Assembly (NCBI GenBank): GCA_030530385.1
Contig: JAUMVB010000002.1
Coordinates: forward strand, 1-64,000
DNA length: 64,000 bases
Origin: a bacterium
GTDB taxonomy: Bacteria > Patescibacteriota > Saccharimonadia > Saccharimonadales > Saccharimonadaceae
Direction of reading: 5' to 3'
Shown: piece by piece, positions 49,798 through 56,723 of the stretch
Layout: each line of letters opens with the position of its first letter
Numbering within the stretch: position 1 is the stretch's first letter
Notes under the pieces: model-generated
Told to the model about the DNA's origin: nothing
Seen by the model: only the letters and a program-made list of their open reading frames with translations
Database searches by the model: none
Made by a program: the position numbers and the translations under genes

Positions 49798-49835
49798 GCA
49801 AAGTGTTTTTAATTAACTTTTTATTTTTATTAAAA

Positions 49836-49857
49836 AAATCGCCAGCTAGGGCGATTT
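49836..49857 (-). terminator. Terminator of the lone VirB2-like gene
   Basis: AAATCGCC and GGCGATTT form an 8-bp stem around AGCTAG, with a long T-run following on the minus strand. Confidence 0.75.
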
Positions 49858-49859
49858 AA

Positions 49860-50309
49860 TCAGATATCGGTTGGCGCAACACCATTAGCTCCGCTGGAGC
49901 CAGTAGAGTTGATTCCGCCGCCGCTCGTAGTGAAACTAGAAACGACGAAATTCACAATCGCGTAGGACATTATAGCTACAATCAAACCAATAATTGCGTA
50001 TAGGATTGTATTTTTGGCGGCTTCAACTTTTTTAGAGTCGCCATTCGAGATTATGTAGCGTAGTCCGCCAAAGATAAGCATAATTATACTTAGAATACCT
50101 ACCGCGAATAACATCACGCTCACGATTCGAGTAAAAATTCCGGTATTTCCAAAAATAGTAGTTGGCATTTCGCTAGTTTTGCCTTGTTGTAGTCCACTAT
50201 GGAGTCCGCCATCAAAAATATTGGCTGCCAAAACGGGGGCTTGAGCCATAACGGCAACTATGCTTGAGATAACTAAACCTGAGATCAAATAATTTGATAA
50301 TTTCTTCAT
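49860..50309 (-). CDS. VirB2-like two-helix protein 7, distant from the cluster
   Basis: From ATG at 50309 the precursor has 149 residues: a signal peptide (LISGLVISSIVAVMAQAPVLA), then FGNTGIFTRIVSVMLFAVG, the loop SNGDSKKVEAAK, helix 2 (ILYAIIGLIVAIMSYAIVNF) and a Gly/Ser-rich tail. It is closest to copy 6 at 28,273, sharing the FG(D/N)TGIFT motif. It lies 21 kb from the secretion cluster on the other strand and has a perfect consensus promoter. It is probably an abundant pilin-like subunit, perhaps an alternative to copy 6. Confidence 0.72.
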   Translation of the reverse strand: MKKLSNYLISGLVISSIVAVMAQAPVLAANIFDGGLHSGLQQGKTSEMPTTIFGNTGIFTRIVSVMLFAVGILSIIMLIFGGLRYIISNGDSKKVEAAKNTILYAIIGLIVAIMSYAIVNFVVSSFTTSGGGINSTGSSGANGVAPTDI

Positions 50310-50318
50310 GATGATTGT

Positions 50319-50347
50319 ATTATACCAAAAATATTGATTTTTGTCAA
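50319..50347 (-). promoter_or_regulatory. Consensus promoter of VirB2-like gene 7
   Basis: TTGACA (50347-50342), exactly 17 bp and TATAAT (50324-50319): both boxes and the spacing are ideal. The ATG lies nine bases after the -10 box. Confidence 0.82.
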
Positions 50348-50352
50348 TGAGC

Positions 50353-50381
50353 TTGCGTTTTTGTAGGTGATTTGTTAAAAT
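50353..50381 (+). promoter_or_regulatory. tRNA-Ser(GCU) promoter
   Basis: TTGCGT (50353-50358), 17 bp and TAAAAT (50376-50381) end ten bases before the mature tRNA. The promoter is divergent from that of VirB2-like gene 7, with five bases between the -35 boxes. Confidence 0.6.
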
Positions 50382-50391
50382 ATAAAAAGTT

Positions 50392-50484
50392 GGAGGATTA
50401 CCCAAGTGGCTGAAGGGGACGGTTTGCTAAATCGTTAGTCTGGGGAGACCTGGAGCGGGAGTTCGAATCTCCCATCCTCCGCCA
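50392..50484 (+). tRNA. tRNA-Ser(GCU)
   Basis: A 93-base class II tRNA with GGAGGAT/ATCCTCC acceptor stem, anticodon loop TTGCTAA (anticodon GCT), long variable arm, GAGTTCGAATCTC T-arm and encoded CCA. It reads AGU and AGC. Confidence 0.96.
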
Positions 50485-50501
50485 GAAAGAATTTATGTTT
50501 T

Positions 50502-50534
50502 AAAAAGTCTCGGATTTTTTTCGAGACTTTTATT
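50502..50534. terminator. Two-way terminator between tRNA-Ser(GCU) and truB
   Basis: AAAAGTCTCG and CGAGACTTTT form a 10-bp stem with a T-rich loop. It serves the tRNA on the plus strand and truB on the minus strand. Confidence 0.75.
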
Positions 50535-51241
50535 TAGTCTTTGATTCCTAGATCTTTAAGTTCAATTGCGTTTGATATGTCAAAATCAGCAATTTTTATT
50601 CGCCGTAGTTTGGAGCAAAAAGCGCTACAACCAAGCTTATAGCCCAAATCTTCAGCGAGTGAACGAATATAAGTCCCGCTCGAAACATGAGTTCGGACTT
50701 TGAGGATAGGAAAGTTATAGTCTAAGATTTCAAAACTGAAAATCTCAACTGTCCGCTTAGGTATTTCGAAGTCTGCACCTTTTCGCGCTAAATCATAGGC
50801 TCGCCGGCCATCAACTTTTATAGCGCTAAAAGCAGGCGGCGTTTGTTCTATTTTGCCTAAAAAATTTCGGTTAATTTCATTTTGGACTTGTTCTAGTGTA
50901 GGAATTTTAAAATCACTACAATCAGAGATCTCGCCTTCCGGGTCGCCAGTGCTTGAAATTTGCCCGAGTGTAAATTCAGCTTCATAGACCTTATCAAGTT
51001 TAGTTAAATTCATGGCGTTTTTGGTTTCTTTGCCGTAAAGTAAAACTAATAAGCCTGTTGCAAAAGGATCAAGTGTGCCAGTATGTCCAACTTTAATTTT
51101 TTTCTTACCGAGTTTTTGTTTAAGTACTCGCCGAACACGCGCTACTACGCCGAAGCTAGTAATCCCAGCGGGTTTATCAATTAAGATTTGCCCGCTTTCT
51201 GATGGATTTTCGAGATTAAAATTCACGTTTTCGACGTTCAT
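50534..51241 (-). CDS. truB: tRNA pseudouridine-55 synthase
   Basis: TruB makes pseudouridine 55 in the T-loop of tRNAs. The 235 residues contain ILIDKPAGITSFGVVARVRR, the catalytic motif KVGHTGTLDPFATGLL with its aspartate, and RRAYDLARKG and VSSGTYIRSLAEDLG. The protein lacks a PUA domain at the end, as in short TruB forms. The start codon overlaps the stop of the DHH-like gene (TAATG), a classic nrnA-truB neighbourhood. Confidence 0.97.
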   Translation of the reverse strand: MNVENVNFNLENPSESGQILIDKPAGITSFGVVARVRRVLKQKLGKKKIKVGHTGTLDPFATGLLVLLYGKETKNAMNLTKLDKVYEAEFTLGQISSTGDPEGEISDCSDFKIPTLEQVQNEINRNFLGKIEQTPPAFSAIKVDGRRAYDLARKGADFEIPKRTVEIFSFEILDYNFPILKVRTHVSSGTYIRSLAEDLGYKLGCSAFCSKLRRIKIADFDISNAIELKDLGIKD

Positions 51242-53199
51242 TACATTCCTGGAATTTTGAATTGTGAAGGATCTTGGTAGACTTGATCAATCATAATATC
51301 GTTTGCGCTAGCAGAAGTGCCTTGTCCGACTGGCGCTGGCTGTGGAGTTTGTGCTGCGGAAATTACAGCTTGAGCGTTGGCTTCGTAAGGATCTGTTGCA
51401 GGTTGACTAGGGCTTGGTGAATTACTCAAAATTGGTGCTGGCGCAGGAATTTCACCAAAATTAATGTTTGAAAAATCAGGAACAGGAGGAAGCTCTGGTG
51501 GCATTGGCATTGTATTAAAGTCTGGAGCTGGAGGCATCGCAGGCTGACTAGCTGTAGTTAAGATTTGATCATTCTCTAATTTTGGTGCTGAGTTTGTCGT
51601 ACTGGCAAGTGGGTCAATTGTTTTTTGATTATAATAGGCATTATCTTCGGTAGAAAGTTTGGCTGTTTCTGGCTGTGATCCGTTTATGATCGGTTGATCT
51701 TCGGGGTTTTGCTCTAAAATACGGCGGGCCTGTTCGGGTTGATAATACTCATCGGTTGTATAATCTTGTGCACCAAATTTTGGCTGAACAGATACTTGAT
51801 CTTGTTTTGACTCTGAATCTACTGGAGTCATTTGGTTTTGGATAGAGTTTTCTTCTTGCGGTAAAGAAATATCTGCTTGCTGAGCTGGCTCAAAAGTTTG
51901 AGAATCAATAGGTTGCTCGGAAATAAAAGCTGAATCTTGTTCTATTTCAGGGTTGTCTAGAGAAATTTCTGGTGCATAATTTTCTATTGGGGCAATTACT
52001 TCTGCAGTTGATTCTTCGGTATTTTCGACGTAGCTTTTTGCAGGGGTCTCTTCAAATTTAATTTGATCTTCCTCTTCTGCGTGATCTTCTAATGTGTTAT
52101 CTATCTCAGGAACATTTGAAACGCTTAAATCTCTAGTTGCAGGAAAATCGACTGCTAAATCAGCTATCTTGGCAAGCTCAGGATCGGGCTCTTCATTATT
52201 GGATTTTGTTGTGCTATCCGATAATTTGGCGGACATCTCATCTAAATAATTATCTAGTTCATTATCAGGTGTTGAGTCCTCACGCTCAATTGTGAGAATA
52301 TTTGCATCCTTTTTCTTGGATTGTTTTGGTTTGGTCTCTTCAGTTAAATTCTCTGCTTCTTCTAGCTTATTTGTGTCATTTTCGAAGTTTTTTGATTGGT
52401 CTTCAATTTCTTTGCGGAGGTTAATTTCAGCTACACGATCTTCAGCTTCTTTTAATTTAGAAACAATTAACTGTTGGTCTGCGCCAGCAAGAATTAATTT
52501 AGATGCTAAATTCATAACTTTAGCGTTGGCTTTTTCGTTTGAGAATCGCTCTGTTTCTGCAACGATTCCAGTTAGGATAGCTGTTGATACGGATTTGGTC
52601 AAGGATTTTTTACCGATAGAATCAGAATCGATTAGTTCAAGAGCCATCTCGGAAAGACTGGACGCTATTTCGCTATGCCAGTTTAGCTCGCTTAAGTTAC
52701 TTGAAGTTTCGCCTACGGTTAAAACGCCAACTGATGCGTCATGGAAGATTCTACCATGGGCAGTTAGAGCTCCATCTAGATGATCTTGGCTAGTTACGCC
52801 CAAAGCTAGCACAAAATCAATATTGAAATCACCTTGTTCAAATTCAAGATCATCCTTAGTCAAGGTTGTTTTGTATGGAGTAATGAAAATTTTAACATAA
52901 TCACCAACTAATTTATATCGTAGATGATCAGCCTTATCTTTGTTTAATGCAATAATAAAATCACGTAATGAATCAACAGAATTCTCGAAAGTTTTATTAG
53001 GGTTTAAAAATTCCAGTGCATCTGGCATTTCACCGCTAGCAACCGCAGTTGCGTGTTTACCTGTTTTATTGATTGCGAGAGTTAGAGCTAGCGCTGCAGA
53101 AAGTTCATCAACGCTAGGATTATTGCTAACTGTAATCAGAATATTGTCTGATTCTTTGAGCTTAGCGATAATCTGCTCTCGGGCGTTATTTTTTTGCAT
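51241..53199 (-). CDS. DHH-family-derived protein without active-site motifs and with long disordered tail
   Basis: The first ~260 residues follow the fold of DHH phosphoesterases such as NrnA, beginning DNILITVSNNPSVDELSAALAL. Catalytic residues are gone: active enzymes have H-x-N-P-D-x-D here, this protein has SNNPSVDE, and no DHH triplet is visible. The remaining ~390 residues are acidic and then Pro/Gln/Asn-rich (PMPPELPPVPDF), probably disordered. Position next to truB supports descent from NrnA, but an enzyme activity is unlikely. Transcription starts from a TTGACA-17-TAAAAT promoter. Confidence 0.68.
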   Translation of the reverse strand: MQKNNAREQIIAKLKESDNILITVSNNPSVDELSAALALTLAINKTGKHATAVASGEMPDALEFLNPNKTFENSVDSLRDFIIALNKDKADHLRYKLVGDYVKIFITPYKTTLTKDDLEFEQGDFNIDFVLALGVTSQDHLDGALTAHGRIFHDASVGVLTVGETSSNLSELNWHSEIASSLSEMALELIDSDSIGKKSLTKSVSTAILTGIVAETERFSNEKANAKVMNLASKLILAGADQQLIVSKLKEAEDRVAEINLRKEIEDQSKNFENDTNKLEEAENLTEETKPKQSKKKDANILTIEREDSTPDNELDNYLDEMSAKLSDSTTKSNNEEPDPELAKIADLAVDFPATRDLSVSNVPEIDNTLEDHAEEEDQIKFEETPAKSYVENTEESTAEVIAPIENYAPEISLDNPEIEQDSAFISEQPIDSQTFEPAQQADISLPQEENSIQNQMTPVDSESKQDQVSVQPKFGAQDYTTDEYYQPEQARRILEQNPEDQPIINGSQPETAKLSTEDNAYYNQKTIDPLASTTNSAPKLENDQILTTASQPAMPPAPDFNTMPMPPELPPVPDFSNINFGEIPAPAPILSNSPSPSQPATDPYEANAQAVISAAQTPQPAPVGQGTSASANDIMIDQVYQDPSQFKIPGM

Positions 53200-53240
53200 T
53201 TTAATCTGATCCTATGTTTATTTTTATTAATTCTGAATTG

Positions 53241-53269
53241 ATTTTAGCATAATCAAGATAAAATGTCAA
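53241..53269 (-). promoter_or_regulatory. Promoter of the DHH-derived gene and truB
   Basis: TTGACA (53269-53264), 17 bp and TAAAAT (53246-53241) on the minus strand, with a leader of about 35-40 bases containing AGGA. Confidence 0.68.
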
Positions 53270-53288
53270 GCTGATTTGAATAAAAGTT

Positions 53289-53317
53289 TTGACTTTTTTC
53301 ATTAAATACTGTATAAT
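53289..53317 (+). promoter_or_regulatory. rpsT promoter
   Basis: TTGACT (53289-53294), 17 bp and TATAAT (53312-53317) give a leader of about 35 bases with GAGGAAC before the ATG. It is divergent from the truB operon promoter. Confidence 0.75.
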
Positions 53318-53358
53318 CGATTTTGAATTGTAAATAATAACCTAAAATGAGGAACTAA

Positions 53359-53673
53359 ATGCCAATTATTAAATCTGCTGTAAAGCGAATGCGCCAAACT
53401 GCGAAACGACGAGAACGCAATGTCGGTATTAAAAAAGATATTAAAACTGCGGTAAAAGCTTTTGTGGCTGAACCAAGTGCAGTAAACCTTTCAAAAGCTC
53501 ATAGCGAACTAGATAAAGCTGTTAAAAAAGGTTTAATCAAGAAAAATACTGCTGCGCGACGCAAATCTGCTCTATCAGCTGCAGCAAAAAAAGCTGGCGT
53601 GAAACTTGAAGCTAAATCAGCTCCAGCTAAAAAATCTCCAGCTAAGAAAACTACCAAAAAAGCTGAGAAATAG
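53359..53673 (+). CDS. rpsT: 30S ribosomal protein S20
   Basis: S20 is an early-binding all-helical 16S rRNA protein. The 104 residues start PIIKSAVKRMRQTAKRRERN and include the conserved VKKGLIKKNTAARRKSAL segment. A Lys/Ala/Pro-rich tail (APAKKSPAKKTTKKAEK) extends it beyond the usual 85-90 residues, resembling histone-like extensions. Confidence 0.96.
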   Translation: MPIIKSAVKRMRQTAKRRERNVGIKKDIKTAVKAFVAEPSAVNLSKAHSELDKAVKKGLIKKNTAARRKSALSAAAKKAGVKLEAKSAPAKKSPAKKTTKKAEK

Positions 53674-53683
53674 TTTTGAAAAT

Positions 53684-53722
53684 AAAATCCGCCTTCTAGT
53701 TATGATGAGCGGATTTTTATTG
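53684..53722 (+). terminator. rpsT terminator
   Basis: AAAATCCGC and GCGGATTTT form a 9-bp stem with a 16-base loop, followed by T-rich sequence. Confidence 0.75.
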
Positions 53723-53730
53723 CATAAAAT

Positions 53731-54159
53731 TTAGAATCGATAGTTTTTGGTTATATCCTTAAGAAATGGCACGACGCTTGAAAAATAAGCTAGGGTTGCT
53801 ATTGCTACATTTACGATAAAAATAATAAGCGCAATTTGAGCGATAGTTTTAGCTTTAGACCTAGCGCCAGTTTCCAGCTCAAACTGGTTTCCGGCTTTAA
53901 TTGCTTTATAAGCGAAAAATCCCACCAGCAACACTAATGGCTGTAAAAATATCCCTAATACTGCACAGACGATTGCAGTTTGGGCTGATGATAAGTCTTC
54001 GTTGGCAATTTTTGCTGCTCGTTCTGCTTTGAAATTTTCTTCTATTCGGCGATTGTGATGATCTTCATCGGAAAGAATTTCCGCTCGGTCATAAGAATTA
54101 CCGGTATTTTTAACTTCAGGATAAATATCGCTAGGGTCAAATTGTTTATGGTTGTCCAT
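53731..54159 (-). CDS. Two-helix membrane protein of unknown function
   Basis: The 142 residues have a polar, charged N-terminus of about 55 residues. Two membrane helices follow (AIVCAVLGIFLQPLVLLVGFF and IALIIFIVNVAIATLAYF), joined by a short charged loop (KAIKAGNQFELETGARSK). This resembles the DUF4190-like small membrane protein pattern. A TATACT lies six bases before the ATG, without a clear ribosome-binding site. Confidence 0.55.
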   Translation of the reverse strand: MDNHKQFDPSDIYPEVKNTGNSYDRAEILSDEDHHNRRIEENFKAERAAKIANEDLSSAQTAIVCAVLGIFLQPLVLLVGFFAYKAIKAGNQFELETGARSKAKTIAQIALIIFIVNVAIATLAYFSSVVPFLKDITKNYRF

Positions 54160-54228
54160 AAGGTTAGTATAGCAACAGTTATATAAAAAATAAAGTTAAG
54201 AATACAGTTTTGCAAAACATGTTTCAAA

Positions 54229-54257
54229 TTGAAAATAATCGTTAAAAGTGTTAGAAT
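54229..54257 (+). promoter_or_regulatory. tsaD promoter
   Basis: TTGAAA (54229-54234), 17 bp and TAGAAT (54252-54257) lie six bases before the ATG. Confidence 0.72.
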
Positions 54258-54263
54258 CATTAT

Positions 54264-55352
54264 ATGAAAATTTTGGGAATTGAGAGTACGTGTGATGAAA
54301 CCGCAGCTGCAGTAGTAGAACTTCAAGCTGGAGAAGTTTCACGCGTGAGCAATAACCATGTAAAATTACTTTCAAGTGTAGTTCATTCGCAGATTAATAT
54401 CCATGCTCAATTTGGAGGTGTAATTCCTGAAGTAGCGGCGCGATCGCACATCGAATATATAAATCCAGTTGTTCGTCAAGCTTTAGAAAAAGCTGAGACG
54501 GGATGGAACGAGATTGATGGTATTGCAGTTAGTTTTGCGCCTGGCTTAAATGGTTCTTTATTGGTTGGTAATTTAGCCGCGCGAACTTACGCGAGGATTT
54601 TTAATAAACCTTTCTTCCCTGTTCATCACGTCGAAGCTCATGTTTATGTTAATTATTTAAGCGAACACCCACCTCGGTTTCCTTTTTTGGCGCTTGTAGT
54701 TAGTGGAGGACACTCGCAGATAGTTCTGTTTAAAGGTCATTCTGATTTTGAAATTTTAGGTGAAACACAAGATGATGCTGTTGGTGAAGCGTTTGATAAA
54801 GTGGCTAAAATTCTTGGTTTGCCATATCCTGGTGGTCCATCGATTTCATCAGCGGCCAAAAATGGTGACGATTTAAAATATAAATTTCCTAAAGCGAAAC
54901 TTTCTGGAGAATATGATTTTAGTTTCTCGGGTTTAAAAACAGCTGTATTGCGCGCAGTTCAAAAAGAAGTTGGAGTTGATTATAACTTCCCTTCTTTCCG
55001 TTTGGCCGAAAAGTTAACCGAACAACAAAAAAATGACTTTGCGGCATCTTTCCAAAAAATTGCTGTAGAAACGCTGGTTGATAAGCTTGAAAAAGCTACT
55101 AAAAAATACCAGCCTACTACTGTTGTGGTTGCTGGTGGTGTAGCGGCAAATGAGGTATTACGTGAAGAATTACTACATAGAATAGCGAATATAGTCCCAG
55201 ATGAGATTATTTTTACTCCGCCGGAATTTTGTACCGATAATGCTGCAATGGTTGCGACGTTGGGAGCTTTTCATGCTGTGTTAGGTCAGCCCCAAGGCCC
55301 GCTTGATGCGGAGGTTAGTCCTAGTTTATCGATGAACGATGCGCGTTGGTAA
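54264..55352 (+). CDS. tsaD: tRNA N6-adenosine threonylcarbamoyltransferase
   Basis: TsaD transfers the threonylcarbamoyl group to A37 of tRNAs reading ANN codons. The 362 residues include GIESTCDETAAAVV, the metal-binding HHVEAHVYVNYL, LVVSGGHSQIVLF, DDAVGEAFDKVAKILGLPYPG (in part) and VVAGGVAANEVLREEL. The length is slightly above the usual 340. No TsaB or TsaE gene is in the window. Confidence 0.97.
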   Translation: MKILGIESTCDETAAAVVELQAGEVSRVSNNHVKLLSSVVHSQINIHAQFGGVIPEVAARSHIEYINPVVRQALEKAETGWNEIDGIAVSFAPGLNGSLLVGNLAARTYARIFNKPFFPVHHVEAHVYVNYLSEHPPRFPFLALVVSGGHSQIVLFKGHSDFEILGETQDDAVGEAFDKVAKILGLPYPGGPSISSAAKNGDDLKYKFPKAKLSGEYDFSFSGLKTAVLRAVQKEVGVDYNFPSFRLAEKLTEQQKNDFAASFQKIAVETLVDKLEKATKKYQPTTVVVAGGVAANEVLREELLHRIANIVPDEIIFTPPEFCTDNAAMVATLGAFHAVLGQPQGPLDAEVSPSLSMNDARW

Positions 55353-55390
55353 ATTTATTCTTTAGAGCTGACCTAGAGAGTCAATATAGA

Positions 55391-55429
55391 AATAAAGTCT
55401 CAGTCTTACTAAGATAGACTTTATTTATT
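55391..55429. terminator. Two-way terminator between tsaD and femX
   Basis: AATAAAGTCT and AGACTTTATT form a 10-bp stem with a 15-base loop that itself contains a short stem. T-rich sequence follows on both strands. Confidence 0.68.
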
Positions 55430-55437
55430 CTTATCGA

Positions 55438-56553
55438 CTAACGACTTTTAATTGTGCGGATAATCTTTTTGAAAGTTGGTAATCCGTGAGACCATAGCCA
55501 ATACCAGCCTGATAGTGGTTTATCGAAAGTCCCAGCGAGCATATTTTCGTGATGGGCGAATTTACTTTTGAATTTAGAAATGCCGTCATTTAGCAGTCCG
55601 TTCATGTCGTAGCGTTCTATCCCGGCATTTTTCATTTGTATTAAAACAAGCCATTTCAAGATGTAGTTAGCGCGAGTAGATCTACCCAGTTCATTGCTGC
55701 CGCCGTAGAGCTCGAAAGCTGTTTTTTGAGATTTGGCAATCCAGCTGAAACCAACTAGTTCTTCTCTGTCGTGAATTTTTTCAAGCTGGGTTAAATTTTG
55801 TTTAGTTTCTTCTCTTCTATCTCGAGATTTTTGGGTTGAGTTTTTAACAAAAGCTCCGTAAATTGGAGCATTATCGCCCATTAGCTCAAATAACTTTTGG
55901 TAGTATTTTCGACTATGGATTGCAAAACCAGCTCGTTGAGCAGTCTCTTCATATATATCGAGCGCGGTCTCTAGTTCTGCTGGTGTTTTGATCTGGCGAA
56001 CAGTAGCTTTTTCGGATGATTTTCGGACGATTTGGCGATTATTTTTTGTCATATCAGCCATAAGTTTTTCTTCGCTCTGAGTTAAATCCAAGATTAAAGT
56101 TCGAGGAATTAGAATAGTGTTTTTTGCTCTCTTCCAACCTTTTTCAAGGAGTTCTTTGCCTGAAAATTCTCGCTCTTCCCAGTCTGGTTCAATAGATAAC
56201 GCTACTGGCTGTGGCTTAATTTCCCTTTGGCAATATTCGGCGATAAAATTAAGAATTTTTGCTCGTTCCTGAGGTTTTTTAGAAATAATTACAGCTCCGC
56301 GCGGAATATACGCAAAACTTCGGAGCGGCCAAGGCAATTTTCGAATTAGAATCTGAGCAGCCGCCACAACGTCGGAGTATTTCTCTTTCTTTTTTGGCTC
56401 TTCGCTGACATTTTTAATAAAGATTCGGACTACTTTCCAAGTTGGGCTTTGCGCTTTCAATTCGCCCCACCCCCACATTTGTAAAGGGTGTCCATATTTA
56501 AAAACAAAACCATCCCATTCATCTTTTTTAGTAATTTCTACAATCTTTAGCAT
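55438..56553 (-). CDS. FemABX-type peptidyltransferase
   Basis: FemX-family enzymes use aminoacyl-tRNA to add amino acids to the peptidoglycan stem peptide. From ATG at 56553 the protein has 371 residues. It shows the paired GNAT-like folds and family segments GHPLQMWGWGELKAQSPTWK, LDLTQSEEKLMADMTKNNRQ, IYEETAQRAGFAIHS, FELYGGSNE and NYILKWLVLIQMKNAG. With the MurE-like ligase this points to a cross-linked or decorated cell wall. A TATAAT lies six bases before ATG 56553, which is why the longer start is rejected. Confidence 0.88.
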   Translation of the reverse strand: MLKIVEITKKDEWDGFVFKYGHPLQMWGWGELKAQSPTWKVVRIFIKNVSEEPKKKEKYSDVVAAAQILIRKLPWPLRSFAYIPRGAVIISKKPQERAKILNFIAEYCQREIKPQPVALSIEPDWEEREFSGKELLEKGWKRAKNTILIPRTLILDLTQSEEKLMADMTKNNRQIVRKSSEKATVRQIKTPAELETALDIYEETAQRAGFAIHSRKYYQKLFELMGDNAPIYGAFVKNSTQKSRDRREETKQNLTQLEKIHDREELVGFSWIAKSQKTAFELYGGSNELGRSTRANYILKWLVLIQMKNAGIERYDMNGLLNDGISKFKSKFAHHENMLAGTFDKPLSGWYWLWSHGLPTFKKIIRTIKSR

Positions 56554-56630
56554 AAGTCTATTATACACTAAAAAAGTATGATATAATAGAATAGAAAATA
56601 AAAACAAGAAATTAGTTTTTGTAGGAGGTA

Positions 56631-56689
56631 ATTTTCCGTGAAATTTCGCGTGAAATAATTTTTGCTTTTTGCTAAATTTCTTGTGAAAT
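56631..56689. promoter_or_regulatory. Three similar dyads and a mini reading frame upstream of valS
   Basis: Three 14-base elements ATTTT-CCGT-GAAAT (56631-56644), ATTTC-GCGT-GAAAT (56643-56656) and ATTTC-TTGT-GAAAT (56676-56689) are inverted repeats; the last two are 33 bp apart. The third covers a TTGTGA -35-like box. Within the block AGGAGG (56623-56628) precedes GTG-AAA-TTT-CGC-GTG-AAA-TAA (56638-56658), a possible six-codon leader peptide. Confidence 0.5.
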
Positions 56690-56723
56690 GTGAATAATTC
56701 GAAGTTATAATTTAGGGAAGAAT

